DNA of 64,000 nt from Pardosa pseudoannulata (Eukaryota; Arthropoda; Arachnida; Araneae; Lycosidae). Shown here in pieces: positions 1 to 12,437 of the stretch (position 1 is the first letter of the stretch; every line of letters starts with the position of its first letter). The stretch lies in contig CM063498.1 of the NCBI GenBank assembly GCA_032207245.1, positions 96,814,851-96,878,850 of the forward strand. Direction: 5' to 3'. A program made the position numbers and the translations under genes. The notes below the pieces were generated by a model, which saw nothing but the letters and a program-made list of their open reading frames with translations, made no database searches and was not told the DNA's origin.

Positions 1-689
1 CTGATTTTCAGTTTGAAACTGTTTTTTTTCTGTATATTTCATTTTTGTCAAAAGGTGAAGAGTTCTATCATTTGAAATATTTTAGTTTAAAATATTTCTC
101 CAAATAAAACTTTGAATAGGACACCTCGACATATTTGGTATGATAGGTATTATCTTAAGACAAGTTATGAACATTTATTTAATAAGTGTAAAATACAACT
201 TGATAATTAAAGGGAAGACATCATTAATGCATTAGGGTCACTAGATACATTACAGAGCGTTTTTGTACATTATTCTATCAGACTGATAAATTATATATAT
301 TTTGAAGGCGTTTATGTATATTAAATAACTAAATCAAATTAGATGTTAAAGTATCGTTAATTTATTTTTGTATTTAAAATAAAAACACTTTTTAATAAAC
401 TCGCTACGTATAATTCGTTTTTTAAATAAACAGATATTTTTAATAAATCGATTCAACTTTTATTACTAACTCCACTTTTACTAAATCTTTATTATTACTA
501 TACCCATTTACAGAGATAATCATTTGTGTGTAATATTTTATCATTTTTGTATCTGTTTAATTTTTCTTTGACTTATTATATATCAGCTGTATTAAAGTTT
601 TATTTCCAGTCTATTCTAGATTTACAAAAAAAATTACATATATCAACATATGAAAATATTATGAAAAATAAAATGATGATAATTTCTTC
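1..689. other. AT-rich non-coding DNA, nothing recognised
   Basis: Very AT-rich sequence with no open frame of interest and no repeat shared with the rest of the window. It lies beyond the 3' end of the decayed LINE that follows. The last 30 bases may still belong to the LINE 3' end. Confidence 0.5.
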
Positions 690-1566
690 TTCAACAGCTC
701 TATAGCCTGGTATAGGCCAAGACTTTCTCTGTCTGCTTCCTCCAAACGGTACGACTTTTTGCAAGGTTTCTCCATCTATTCATACCCAAGATCTCCAAAT
801 CTTTCTCCACACAATCCAAACCCCTTGTTGCTGGTCTACCTCTTCTTCTTCTACCCTCAATCTTCGAAAATGTTCATTTTTTAACTGGGTCTGAAAACAT
901 GCCTCAGCCATCTAATTATGTTGAATTTAATAACTCTCAAGATGTTAAGTTGTCTGTATTTAGTATAGAATTCATGGTTATATAAACCTCTCTATGTATT
1001 GTCCTTTGCTAAAAATATTGACCGAAGGATTTTTCTTTCAAAAATGAGTAGCCTATTTTCTTCTGTTTTGTTAATTGCCCATGTCTCACTTCCATATAAA
1101 ATGATCGGTCTTATAAGGGTTTTGTATAGGTTTATTTTTCTATTGATGCAGAGGAGTTTAGATTTTATTTGGTTCTTTAAACCAAAATAGCGCCTATTTG
1201 CCATCAAAATTCGGTTTTAATTTCAGTCTTTATCTCATTTCTACTGGTAATAAGTGTTCCCAAGTATTTAAACTGGGTGACTTCCTCAAAAATTTAGTTT
1301 ATAATATTAAGCGTTGGTCTCATTAGCCCTCGTATTGCAAAAAGTAGACCGTAGTACTCCAAACCACACCAATCCAAACCAAAACCAATATTAAGCGATT
1401 GTACATCATTTATTCTAGGACTCACCACCAAAAACTTAGTTTTTTCCTCGTTTACTACTAAGCCCATATGAAAATGATAATATATCTGTGTTAAACCTTT
1501 TATATTAGTGCCATCTTTAAAATAATCTAATAACACTATTTTGTCAAAAAAAAAGTGTTCACCCAT
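690..1566 (-). pseudogene. Decayed non-LTR retrotransposon (LINE), end of reverse transcriptase and C-terminus
   Basis: Read on the minus strand this is the 3' part of a LINE ORF2. Around 1430-1566 a damaged catalytic box is followed by MGLVVNEEKTKFLVVS, the segment after the FADD motif in many reverse transcriptases. After a SINE insertion comes FKYLGTLITSRNEIKTEI (about 1228-1275). Next, at 992-1207, is the hallmark block with KTLIRPIILYGSETWAI and ENRLLIFERKILRSIF. Then YNHEFYTKYRQLNILRV and IIRWLRHVFR follow, and finally a basic RRRRGRPATRGLD segment with a WRNLAKSRTVWRKQ tail ending at a stop near 700. The order of blocks matches RTE-like elements common in arthropods. It is broken by several frameshifts and stops and lacks its 5' part (endonuclease and RT fingers), so it is a dead, truncated copy. 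Clade assignment is tentative. Confidence 0.85.
1314..1386 (+). mobile_element. 5'-truncated tRNA-SINE nested in the LINE
   Basis: Only the 3' half of the SINE is present, from GGTCTCATTAGCCCTCG to the CCAAACC-rich tail. It is in the opposite orientation to all other copies in this window. It is flanked by the direct repeat AATATTAAGCG at 1303-1313 and 1387-1397, a clear target-site duplication. Removing the insert and one repeat restores continuity of the LINE remnant, so the SINE landed after the LINE. Confidence 0.85.
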
Positions 1567-2383
1567 CGTAATTCATATACAAAATATCTGATAAATATAA
1601 TCTCTTCTAAGTAATTATTTTATACTCCACTTTATATTATAGATTCAGTAAAATTTCTGATTTTGAATGAAATAATGCTCTTTTTACTATACCTTTATCG
1701 ATTGTTGTTTTAGTTTAGTATAGAGTTTAGAGAATTGAAAAACAAAACAAGCTTTAAATTTCTAGTCGTCAAAATATTGGAAAACCGAAATTGAAAACAG
1801 AGGAGTTTCTGGTAACTGTTTTGTGATCTGATATTTTTTGTCAAAATGCAAGTTTCTTTTTTTTATGGTAATTATTTTTCAATTCCTACTTGGGAATTTT
1901 TTCTTACATTATTTTTTTCTGTCAAAGTGTGTAGTTATACTGCTAGATTGTACTTTCTTACTCCTAGATTTCTCTCTGTATAAACCTTTTTTGAAAACAC
2001 CCGATCATAAAATATATATAACTGTATAAGAGAATTTGTGAAAATATTTAATACCTTATAATTAAATATTTAATAAAATAATATAAATAAAATATAGGAT
2101 ATAGAATATAGAATAAATAAAATAATATAAAATATAGGACAATGTAAACCTACTAAAAGTCAGAATTATGTTATGTGAAGTTTGTGTTATTAAAATTTGT
2201 ACACATTTTTGAAGTATAAAAAAGTATTTAAATATTTTAAACAAAATTTTTTAATTCAGTATCTCAAATACTCTAATTTTTTAATGTTTCGTGCTTATTA
2301 ACTTCTTAACTTTGTTTTTGTTTCATTAATATTCAAAAGTATTTTGAATATTTAGATGTTTTGATTTGTCTATATATTGAATA
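1567..2383. other. AT-rich non-coding DNA
   Basis: No credible gene. Positions 2060-2130 hold a short-period run of AATATAGAATA/ATAAAATA-type words. Open frames here are short, phenylalanine/leucine-rich products of AT-rich sequence. Confidence 0.5.
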
Positions 2384-2562
2384 ATAATTTGGTTTAGTGT
2401 GGAGTGCTACCGTCTACTTTACAACACGATGGCTAATCTTACTCGGATTTACAGCTTAAAGCCGATTCCGAACGGCTACGAATAACCATGCTACTGTGGG
2501 ATTCGAACCCACGAACTCAGGTACCGAAGGCCGGCACCTTAAATAATCGGCCATCGTTCGGC
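2384..2562 (-). mobile_element. tRNA-derived SINE, near full length
   Basis: The minus strand runs from a tRNA-like head to a tail. The head has an A-box-like segment near 2540-2560 and the B box GGTTCGAATCC near 2500. The body follows (GCCGTTCGGAATCGGCTTTAA) and then the GTAGACGGTAGCACTCC...CTAAACC tail. Direct repeats ATATATTGAATA (from 2372) and ATATACTGAATA (from 2563) flank it. This defines a unit of about 175 bp, consistent with mobilisation by LINE machinery. Confidence 0.85.
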
Positions 2563-2574
2563 ATATACTGAATA

Positions 2575-3486
2575 GGTAATTTATAGAAATATTTTATCTC
2601 TATAGTGTGTAGTTGGGAAACACTAGGACCTTATAAAATTAAATTTATTATAATTATAATCAAACCAATTATGTAAAACGAATATTCTGATTTATTTTGT
2701 TTTATAATAGATGCTTTAGTAAACACATTGAAGTAATTTAATAAAAAAATAGCCTCTTTCCGGTCTGAGTATATATAGGGATGTCATACTCTTTTAAAAA
2801 CCCTTTTGTATACTATTCTAAATTCGAACAATTTATGACGTAAATATATTATTTGGTAATATTTGGCGATCTTTATACTAGGCTACTAAAAAGTATCTGC
2901 TTTTGCATATTGTAGCCATATTGTATTGCGATGTTGCTTTTCATAAAACAAAACTAAAAGCACAACCACCTACATTGTAAAGCTAAATGATTATTGGTAC
3001 CCTTTTATGTGTACATACTTTATAACACACAGGCAGTAGTCTGAAGAACAGAAAAGTGTTTTCCATTCCTTTGCCTGTTGTTTACATCACATGATATATA
3101 CATCTAAATCATTATACGCGTGTATATAACATGTGATACACAATGAAATAAAATATATAAAAAAACTTGTATATATAAAATATAGTTCATTGCATTTCAC
3201 ATGTGACATAAATGATTATAAAACATTGGATGTGTATAGAATGTGATGTACAGGATGGTCAAAGGGTTAAAGATCTATATTCGTCTTGCGAGCCGTGGTC
3301 AGCCTTCTCTGTTATAAATTTTACAAGCTTTATAACTGTTTTTATCAATACTAGGAAGCATGATTTTTGTAATCATGATATAAACAGGGCATGTGAAAAC
3401 CAGATTACATTACCTTGCTAATTTTAATTTCTCAATAATTTTAAATTAAAATAATTAGTTTATACAATACATTCATTTACTTTTTA
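2575..3486. other. AT-rich non-coding DNA with a CACATGTGA-rich patch
   Basis: Between 3080 and 3255 the words ACATGTGAT, CACATGTGA and ATGTGATGT recur several times, giving a loose cluster of palindromic CACATGTG-like sites. A 69-codon open frame at 3212-3421 contains six cysteines but resembles no family I know. I treat it as chance. Confidence 0.4.
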
Positions 3487-5078
3487 TCCGCTATATAATA
3501 ATAGCTTATGTTATTTGTCCGTCTGTCCCCGAATTTATGAAGCGGTTGGACCTGGAACGGATAGATGCATTCATATTGGATTCTTGATGAGTTAGGGTTA
3601 GCAAAATTCAAAGCGAGTAAATTTTATCTTCTCCGAAACTATCGATCCGATTCTAAAATAAATTGGTATAAATATGCTTCATATCACAGGAAAAAAATAC
3701 TGTCGTCTTTAAAACGTTCGAAATCCACCCCTTCCCCCCTTTTTGAGCGTTTAATGCCATTATTTCAAGCTCTATTTTCCCCGGTTAAGAGCAGGTGATT
3801 AAATTTATCAATTTATTACATAATAAACAGTAAAAATAACAGATTTCTAGCATTATGACGTCATTCCTTTAAACATCTCATTTAATTCTTTCTTATTAAA
3901 TTATTTAAATATCGTCTGCATTATTTTCATACGCTTTATCGCTGAACTTAAATGTTGCGTAGATAATTTTCTTTTATATTTGGCGTAAATAATAGTTAAG
4001 TGAATATGTGATAATTTTATGTTTCATCATCGAATATTATTTCTTGCAATAAAAATTTCATCACCGGTATTAACAACAAATTCTTTTAGTCTAGGGGTCT
4101 ATTTCACGGACTAATAAATATATACAGTTTAAGTTATATATCTTGGAAATTAAGAAGTTAGCTTGTGTGTTTGTTTTTTATGTATAACCACATGGTTTGC
4201 AATCGATTCACAAAATTTTGGACATCATTCATATATACCGCCAAATAATTACTGTCAATATTAAAACCTCTGCTGACCATCCTATCACGTAATATGAGAA
4301 GATAAACTTGTCAAATGAAACACCTTGGTTTGTTCACTCATACACAAAATACTAGTCAAAAGTACGTGTCTTAATTTAACCTTTGGCCAGGCCGACTTCT
4401 CAACTCCATAAAATAGTCAGCTCCTAATTGGGTAAGGGAAATTTATCCCAACGAATTTAATAATACAAGTTCTTACTTAAGCGGCTCATTTTTGACTTGT
4501 TTGTTGCTTGAGAAGTCGATCTGCGTAATGAGGAATGCAAAACAACTTCGCTTTATGAGGTTCTGCTCGTGCCTGGTTCTGGGTTAGCCTAAGTTTTAGT
4601 AAGGTCAAATGTATTCATTTTTGTAATCGTTTTCAATGTTTTTCTTTTACTAGTAGTAATATTGTTTAACAGTTTAAGTTACCGGTTTAAAGGATTCTAT
4701 ACCATGTTTATTTGCCTTAAACCTTTTCTTTGTATGTTTTAAGTAAATTAAACGTTAGTTTTATTTTTAAAAGTTTACGTTCATTTACATTTAAAACACA
4801 TTGCTGATACTCTGCAACGATAACTTTTACAATTCTATTTTTTTTTACAATTTAAGACTGTTTAAGAAGTCTGTTTAATTTTTAGTTTGACTCAATCAGA
4901 TTGACTATCAAAACTAAAGTTGACAGCTCAATAAAGATAAACAATTTATTAAGCATGTACCAGATAATTCTCAGCCAAAAAAAAACCCTTTTATTTTTAG
5001 CCTCAAAGTACTTTACAATTCTGGAAAAATAAAAATTTTACTGATGACGGATCATATGAGGAGCTAGCTATATGCTAG
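3487..5078 (+). mobile_element. Helitron-like non-autonomous element, copy H1 (longest)
   Basis: It starts A|TCCGCTATATAATAATAG and ends GCTATATGCTAG|T, the TC...CTAG-T signature of Helitrons inserted between A and T. A short imperfect palindrome (GGATCATATGAGGAGC) lies just before the 3' end, as expected for the Helitron terminal hairpin. At least five other copies in this window share its 5' block (CCGTCTGTCC, GGTTGGACCTGGAATGGATAGA) and its 3' block (AAGTACTTTACAATTCTGGAAAA). The open frame at 3565-3798 is only conserved because the DNA is repeated. No Rep/helicase coding is present, so it would need an autonomous partner. Confidence 0.7.
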
Positions 5079-5102
5079 TACATAAATAACTGTTTACGAA
5101 TG

Positions 5103-5271
5103 GTTTGGTTTGGTTTGGTGTGCTACTGTCTACTTTTTGCAACACAAGGACTAATGAGACCATGCTTAAATCCGATTCCAAATGGCTACGAACATCCATG
5201 CTACTGTGGGATTCGAACCCACGAACTCCGGTACCGAAGGCCAGCACTCTAACCAATCGGCCATCGTTCAG
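5103..5271 (-). mobile_element. tRNA-derived SINE, full length
   Basis: One of the best-preserved copies. The minus-strand A-box-like GGCCGATTGGTTAGAGTGC is followed by the B box GGTTCGAATCC and a conserved body, ending in a tail of repeated CCAAA. It is flanked by ACTGTTTACGAATG (5089-5102) and ACTGTTTATGAATG (5272-5285), a 14-bp target duplication with one mismatch. It lies about ten bases from the 3' end of Helitron copy H1. Open frames on both strands here, including one reading WDSNPRTPVP, are SINE translations. Confidence 0.92.
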
Positions 5272-5285
5272 ACTGTTTATGAATG

Positions 5286-6500
5286 AGAACGTAAAAAAAT
5301 ATTTGAACCGTAGTTTTATACTCGGGAAGAAAATACCCATGCTATATATCTATGGTTTCAATCGAGAATTACTGTGCCAAGTAATGACATATAGTAGCTA
5401 ATTATAAATACATTATTGTGGGGACTCCTCAGAAATAATGAACACATCAAATCAATGTTGCTACATTATCAATGAAATAAATTATAATTTCTCTAAATTT
5501 ACATCGTGTAACTAAACTGCAGTTTCAATGGTATTCTAATAATGTCCCTGTATCTTTCACATGTTGACATTGCTGGCAGTTGCCCGATTTGCCGATTCCT
5601 CTTCGTAGCTTACCCATTTGTCGTATCATTAAACAGCATTGCTTATTCGGCTATAATTCACTTAATTAGGAAAGCATACACAAGTTCTTGATCTAAATAT
5701 ATACAATACGAATGTATATATTTAGTACGAATGTATACTTTACCTTTAAAAATAAAACTGTATTTTTAAATAACCTCACGCTCTTCATGCAACTGAAATA
5801 CTTTTTATTAGTTTCTGCTGTAATTAACGACAAATCCATTTGTCATGCATTATCACAACATATCATTTTTATTTCAACTGCATAACATCTTCTTCATTTA
5901 AATATAATTTTTAAAATTTTTTTAAAATATAATTTTTTACATATTCATTTTAATATTAAGGTTAGGAAATTTTGATTCTGAAATGCGAATAAAATACATT
6001 TCCTATATATTTAGTTTATTGTCTGATATATTTGAGGGAACACTTTAATGTGTTTATTGGGATTGCATTGAGTACACATATTTTCAGTCTCAGACTTCGA
6101 CAGTCAGACTTAATTTTCTAGAGTCCATTTGAATTTCATTTTAATTGCTTGTTATTATTCCAACACCTATTTCAGATACTTTAAGTAAGATTATCTCATT
6201 TGTAAAATGAAAATTACTAATGATTTGAACAAAACTTAAAAATTGTTTAAGGGAAAAACATAAAATATTTTTATTTACATGAAAATAAAAATTATTTAGT
6301 CTTTAATGAGAATAAATTTATTGTTTGCATGTACTTCTTTTATCCAGAGTTAAAATGAGTCGTACATTAATAATATTTTAAATGATGTTAAAGGATAAGA
6401 AAATATATTATTGTGTCTTTCACCGTTAATTTAAAAAATTCCACTAAATCTTACAATAATATGCCAATAAACAATTATAACAACTTTAATTCTACATAAA
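5286..6500. other. AT-rich non-coding DNA
   Basis: No gene, RNA or recognisable transposon. A short patch near 5695-5740 repeats TATATTTAGTACGAATGTATA twice in tandem-like fashion. Confidence 0.45.
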
Positions 6501-6501
6501 G

Positions 6502-7505
6502 AAACGTTTAAGTTTTTCATTTTCTTACGAAATTAATCAAATCTATTTCAATATTTGATTAATTTCATTATCAAATTGGTCATAATTCAAAAATGTTTAT
6601 TTAAAGACATTTATTAAAAGTCATTAACATTGAACAAATGTTGTTCTAAAGGTAGCATTTTTCGGTTTGATTAAAATCTATCAAAATACAGAAAGAAATC
6701 AAAGAACATAAATGATTAGAAAACCAGAAAGCAGAAGAAATGAACTTTATAAGCATTTTGCATAAGATATTTATACACATAGAAAATAATAAATACATAA
6801 ATTCTAATTTATATGAGCTCATGGTATTCTATTCAACAAATAATCTCCAAACATTAACATCTCCTAACATATTCTATAATTCTCACATAATTTTCCTTTG
6901 CTTTTTTATGCTGCATTACTAATCTGAGACGGTGTGCTTAAATTAAAACAGTTGTTCTAACAAGCAATAAACAAATAAAACATTCTGTATGTCTTATTAT
7001 TTTTATGTCGCATCATGAAACGTTTACGTTTTTCATTTTCTTATGAAATTAATCAAATCTATTTAAATATTTAATTAATTTCATTATCAAACTGGTCATA
7101 AATCAAAATTGTTTATTTAATGTCATTTATTAAAAGTCATTAATATTGAACAAATGTTACTCGGAAGGTAACATTTTTCTGCTTGATTGAAAGCTATCAA
7201 AATACAACAAGAAATCAAGGAACATAAATGATTCGAAAACAAGGAACAAAAAGAAATGAAATTTATGAGCATTTTGCATAAGACATTGTAACACAGAGAT
7301 AATAATAAATATATAAATTCCGATTTTGTGAATATTTTATGAACTCATAGTATTCTATTCAACAAATAATTTCCAAGCATTAACATCACCATATTCTATA
7401 ATTTTCACATAAATTTTCTTTGCCTTTTATCCTGCTTTACAAATGTAAGACGCTTTTGTAAATTAAAATAGTTGTTCTAACAAGCAATAAACAAAGAAAA
7501 CATTC
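6502..7505. repeat. Tandem duplication of a ~0.5-kb unit (two copies)
   Basis: Copy 1 (about 6502-6985) and copy 2 (about 7019-7505) align end to end with an offset near 517 bp. Shared landmarks are AAACGTTTAAGTTTTTCATT / AAACGTTTACGTTTTTCATT, the block ATTAATTTCATTATCAAA, TTATTAAAAGTCATTAA, and the closing GTTGTTCTAACAAGCAATAA. Copies differ by many substitutions and small indels, so this is not recent. No coding function is visible; the 60-codon frame at 6740-6922 is not conserved in copy 2. Confidence 0.85.
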
Positions 7506-7640
7506 TTTGCTTATTGCTTATTCGTATTTGTATGTTCTTCTTATTTAATAAAATAAGTTAAGACATAAATATTATTAGTAGCTAAAATAAACTATTCATA
7601 TATAGTAATAGTTGATGAAATGAGACAACCGCTTTTTATT

Positions 7641-7776
7641 GATTGGTTTAGTTTGGAACGATAAGATCTACTAATGCAGCTCCACGAGGGTTAACGCAAA
7701 CTACTGATCGACAGTTTAAAGTCGATTAAACGGATCCATGCCACGAGTGGTATTCGAACCCAGGAAATAATCACTC
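7641..7776 (-). mobile_element. Decayed tRNA-SINE
   Basis: Recognisable as the SINE family by the tail segment (GGTTTAGTTTGGAACG at 7645 on the plus strand), the CACGAGGGTTAA body and the degenerate B-box region TATTCGAACCCA. Many substitutions and lost internal sequence make this one of the oldest copies. The A-box end is missing. Confidence 0.7.
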
Positions 7777-8225
7777 AAGTAGAATGAAAATTTTATATGC
7801 CATCATATAAAAAATTCATTTTTGACTATTTAAGGATAAAAATATTTCTCAATGTAAAAAGGATTAAGACAGAAATCTAGATAGCCTCATTAGACTAAAA
7901 GTATATACTATTGGAATTCCTTATTAATCTTGTTAGCTAGAAATTATTTTCTTTTTAAGCAGTATTTCTTTAAATTTCTTCCTAACTAATACTTACAGTC
8001 TAATAAAGGGTTAATTAATGGCTCTTTAGACATACAATTATTAGGTGTTACATCCAAAACATTCCTATAAAAATTAAAAGCGAGTTTAATATTTTACCAA
8101 TTGTTTAAAATAATAATAAACTTTCGCTTGGATTAAATAAGCTTCTAGTTATTCTATGTTTCTAATGGAACTATGGAATAAAGACTATAATAGATAAAGA
8201 CTATGGAGCTTGTAGTATAATAGCA
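7777..8225. other. AT-rich non-coding DNA
   Basis: No gene or known repeat seen. A short direct repeat (AATAAAGACTATAATAGATAAAGACTATGG) occurs at about 8176-8205. Confidence 0.4.
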
Positions 8226-8412
8226 TCCCCTATATAATAATAGCCTAAGTTGTCTGTCTGCGAATTTCTGAAGCGGCTGTACCTGGAATGGATAAAGGCA
8301 TCCATATTGGATTTTTCATGAGTTAGAGTTAGCAAAATTAAAAGCGAGTTCGAAATCCACCCCATCCCCCTTTTTGAGAGTTTAATGCTATTATTTTAAG
8401 CCTTATTCTTCC
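8226..8412 (+). mobile_element. Helitron-like element, 5' fragment (H2a)
   Basis: Starts A|TCCCCTATATAATAATAGCC and continues through the family's GTCTGTCTGCG and CCTGGAATGGATAAAGG blocks to TTTGAGAGTTTAATGC. After that the family homology stops. It carries the cleanest 5' terminus of the family. Confidence 0.7.
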
Positions 8413-8837
8413 TCTTATTCTATACAAAATTCATTCTTGATAGGATGGCAAAGGCAGAGAGTAATATTTAAATTTTTGGATTGTTTCTACTTGAACCTCC
8501 ATATACTCTAATTAGTTCGCTTACAACCTACATACGTTGTACGTTTGGTAGAATGTCATTTGATCGTCGTACTTCTCGGATTGACTGTTTTATCCCCGAT
8601 GCTGCCCTTTTTTCTAATGTCTAATAAATTTAATATTTTCTGCTTTTTCTTTTAAATTCTTATTCCGAAAGTTGTTTTATAATTTCAAAAGTCGTTTTAT
8701 TATTTTTAAAATAAGTTTTTACTATTTTTTCAACGTTTTATAATTTTTATTTCATTAAATTCACGTATTGCTTTACGGATGTCCCCGGCCATATAAACAT
8801 CTCAGGTTGTGTATCCCTAAACTTCCTTTTCGTAATG
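8413..8837. other. Spacer between two Helitron pieces
   Basis: Sequence unrelated to the Helitron family, separating a 5' fragment from a longer piece that again begins with the 5' block. It contains a GC-richer patch near 8530-8605 with CGTACTTCTCGG. No gene recognised. Confidence 0.35.
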
Positions 8838-9490
8838 TAATAATAGCCTAAGTTATCTGTCCGTCTATCCTCGAAGTTATGAAGCTGTTGGACCTGGAAT
8901 GGATAGAGCATCCATATTGGATTTTTGATGAGTTAGGGTTTGCGAAATTCAAAGCGAGTAAAGTTTATCTTTCCTAAACTATAGATCCGATTCTGAAGTA
9001 AATTGGTATGAATAAGCTTCGTATCATAGCAAACAATACTGTCCTCTTTAAAACGTTCGAAATCCACCCCGTCTCCTTTTCGAACTTTTAATGCCATTAT
9101 ATCAAGCCCCATTTTAAGAGCAAGTGATTAAATTTATCAATTTATACCATAATAAATAGGTAAAAATAACATTTTTTTCTAGCCTTATGACGTCATTCCT
9201 TTAACCATCTCATTTAATCATTTCTTATTTTAAATTATTTAAATATTTTCTGCATTATTTTAATACGTTTTATCACTAAACTTAGATATTACATAAAAAT
9301 TCTTCTTTTTTATTTGACTTAAATAATAGATTAAGTACATATGTGATAATTTTAATCGATTATTTTTGTTGAAAGGTAATTCTCAGCCAAAACAACAAAC
9401 AATTTTTTTTTACCTGACTCATAGGGTTCTTTACAAGTCTGAAAAATTAAAAATTTTACTGATCCCGTCATATGATGGGCTATATTCTAG
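8838..9490 (+). mobile_element. Helitron-like element, copy H2b
   Basis: The first bases of the 5' terminus are degraded (AATGTAATAATAGCCTAAG). Family order is then intact: the TCTGTCCGTCTATCC block, GTTGGACCTGGAATGGATAG, TCAAAGCGAGTAAAG, the ATGACGTCATTCCTTTAACC segment, and a 3' end with CCCGTCATATGATGGG followed by CTATATTCTAG|T. That 16-bp imperfect palindrome lies about six bases before CTAG and is the clearest example of the family's 3' hairpin. Confidence 0.7.
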
Positions 9491-11850
9491 TCAGATAATA
9501 ACAGTATTTATAACCACAGTGTAGAAAATATTTATTACTATCTCTAAAGAGGCATAGTATATTTTGAGTTGACTATTAAAAATCATCATTAAAACGGTCT
9601 TTTGTATAAAAATTATAAAAAGGTCGTTTTTTTTCAATGAATTTTTAATAAAGTGTTTTTAATAAAGATTCAGCTTTAAAATATTAGTTATTTTCATCAT
9701 TTTAAGTACTTTATTAAAAAGAAAAGAATATGCACAAAATAAAGAGGTTGTTATTCTATTACATTGTAGATTCTAAAATGGGCAAAATAGAAACTAAACT
9801 AGTATAGGTAATTAAAAGAGTTTTTTCTGTAAACCTTGAATATTAGAATATATTTGGCATTTCTCTTTTTAAAAAACTAAAATCTGTTTAAAGCAGCAAT
9901 CGGCATTAACTTGTTTTGAAAAAAAAAAATTTAAATTGGCGTTTCCAATGATTTTAAAAATAAAATGTATTACACGTATTCTTATAATTCAGGTTCACAG
10001 AATAAAAACAAATATAGATTTCCGTAACGTAATTTATTAGATATTCTAATTTACAAATTTTGAAACTCATTTTGCGGTAGAGACATTTCTACCTTTATCA
10101 CTTTGTGCATACATTATGCGCATTGAAAAAAAAATTGAATAAATTTAGAACATTGTTAATTTAGGAGAAATTTTATACAAGTAAATTTTTAGAAATTTTA
10201 TTCTAAACAGAACATAATTTATTTTATATTTAATCAAAAATTGGCAATTAAATTGAATAATTTTGAACTCAAAAGGTACCACTTGTCTTGGTGATATTAA
10301 ACACCTCACTATGTCATAGTGTTTTCACCTTTATTTAAAACATTGGTAATACAATTTCGGTAATGGCAAGAATTGAGCAACCCTCTATTATTTCTGTTCG
10401 ATATAATGTCCAAAAATAATTTTATTTTTTAATAAATATGAATTATTTTTAGAAAATCAACTACCCATATCAAGGGAGAAAACTTGTTGAGAAGTGGAGA
10501 TAATATTTGCAGTACTGCAAAGTTGTTTTTCCCAAAATCTTACCTGTGAATTTTATCCCCTATTTACCCTATAGCATATTAAATAGAAATTATTTAAATG
10601 CCATATGCCTACTATTACGAAAAATGAATATTTTTTAAATTATCTTTATTTTACTGTTAGAACTTTTGTTAGAAAGTGTAGGAACTCATATTGGGAGGTT
10701 TAAAAAAAGAAGTCCCCAGTTTTCCTATCATATTGCTCCCTAATCAGAGAAAAAATACTGACTTCCTTTATAGAAAAATAAAACACTCGAATTATTACAG
10801 CCAGTAATCCATAATTTTTTAAATTTGTAGTTTCACATTCCTCTTTTTTATACACTGATTAAATGGGGTATCTGATTTCAAAAATAGGGAAATCTTCTGT
10901 ACGAAGAGATCTTATGTTGATTAATTTTCTTCTAGCTAGGAAAAAATATTTCATGCAATATGTTAACTTTAATTTCATGTATTATCATCTCATGCAACTA
11001 TTTACAATTTTGCTAATGCAACTATTTACAATCATGCTTGCACCGTTCACCCACGAAACCTCAATATTAGTTTTTCTCATGAATAATTGTAAATTATCTG
11101 CACACGCTTTAGTACACAAACACGATTGAGATCCCACGTCAAGAAGACAAACTGTCTACGATGTTGATAAGTTAAAGTTCTCTTATCCAGAAACAACACC
11201 AAAATTATTGATTTTCTTTTTTGATTTAAATATTTTTTTAAAATTTCAGATGTATAAGTGATTATTTCAAATCCACATGTTAATAGATAAAAGTAAAATT
11301 TATCTACAAGAAACAAATTTGCAAAAGAAACATGTTTATCAAATGGAAACAAAAACAAATATTTGTTTTAAATATCAAATTTCCAACAAATGACAACTTT
11401 ATTTCTTAAAAAAAAACATGGAAATTACTGTACCCTGAATTTAAGATGTAGTAAATCAAAGTATACGGTTCCGAGTTACATTACATTGACCGAACGTTCG
11501 TCATTTAAACTCCTGTAAATATAAAGTAGATATCAAGTGTGTAAGATTGATACATTTATAAATAGTTTTTGATTTACTGCTAAAAATCACTGAGTTTTAA
11601 AACAGAATTAAGGAAAAATACAAATGTTTTGTGAAGCTCAATTTTTTTAAGATACAGTACCAAACACACAATGATATAGAATTAGTTTTTATTTGTTATG
11701 CACTCGAATCAGTCTATAAAGAAAACCAAAATCTTCAAATATAATTGAACAGTGTCATAACTTTCCATTTACTTAATTTTAATTCAGTGTCATTTAGTTT
11801 ATTTTAATTCTATAAGCTTCCCTTAAACAACAACAAAAAAAAAATACCCT
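9491..11850. other. Long AT-rich stretch, no gene recognised
   Basis: About 2.4 kb without a known element. A perfect short palindrome CACTATGTCATAGTG lies at about 10307. A 24-bp direct repeat (ATGCAACTATTTACAAT) occurs twice at about 10992-11036. Open frames at 10863-11129 and 11077-11358 overlap on opposite strands and have no recognisable domain. Confidence 0.45.
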
Positions 11851-12250
11851 GCTTGTAACTTCCCTGCCAAGCTCCAAATTATCACTTTGGTGTGTCGAAA
11901 ACCTAATTTTTTTATCGCATAAGCCGCTCTGGATTTTCAATCAGATGACATCACGCATACCAGGAGCCTCACTTGGCGTTCTCCTTGGCAAACGCTGTGT
12001 TGCATTAGTTCCATAAATTCGTCCTTTTATATATGACATATCTCCACTCCACACATCGGCATGTTTTAGTGATGCGCTTGGCGGTGTTCCACCGTGCCGC
12101 CAGGCGAATGGAATTTTGATGAACTTGCCAGACTTGCATTTCTCATCCCGGCAGACAGGATGGTAGAGAGAGAGAGACCTGGATCCGGTGAAAAGAAGAG
12201 GAACTAGGAGTTCCGTCCTCCATAATTGTCTTATTTTTTGTCAAATTTTG
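11851..12250. other. GC-richer island of unknown origin
   Basis: This 400-bp segment stands out from its surroundings in base composition. It holds an inverted repeat around 12090-12112 (GGCGG...CCGCC) and a short (GA)n run at 12166-12176. No open frame of note and no match to other repeats in the window. It could be an exon or UTR, a promoter region, or an LTR fragment. Confidence 0.35.
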
Positions 12251-12342
12251 TTTTCTTCTTTCTTTTTATTAATTTTTATCATTTAAAAAACTCAATCGAT
12301 TGGCTTCTATTAATTTTTTAAAAATTTCATTTTAATATCAAT

Positions 12343-12437
12343 AAAATCCATTAATTCAGTATATCCATTAATTCAGTATAATCCATTATTTCAGTATAAT
12401 CCATTATTTTAGTGTAATCCATTATTTCAGTGTAACT
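12343..12437. repeat. Short tandem repeat, ~20-bp unit, about five copies
   Basis: Units are variants of AATCCATTATTTCAGTRT. The first two units carry ATTAATTCAGT and later ones ATTATTTCAGT, so the array shows a gradient of variants. Confidence 0.8.

Noticed and set aside
2480..2560. Possible genuine tRNA gene with a good B box
   Set aside because: The same head occurs with the same downstream body in eleven other places, so it is the SINE head; the acceptor stem does not close.
3565..3798. 77-codon frame with similar sequence at 42492-42710
   Set aside because: Similarity arises from Helitron DNA on opposite strands and in different contexts; the reading frame is not kept in other copies.
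5105..5401. Overlapping frames on both strands near 5.1-5.4 kb
   Set aside because: They are translations of a full-length SINE and flanking sequence; the same words (SNPRTPVP-like) recur at the other SINEs.
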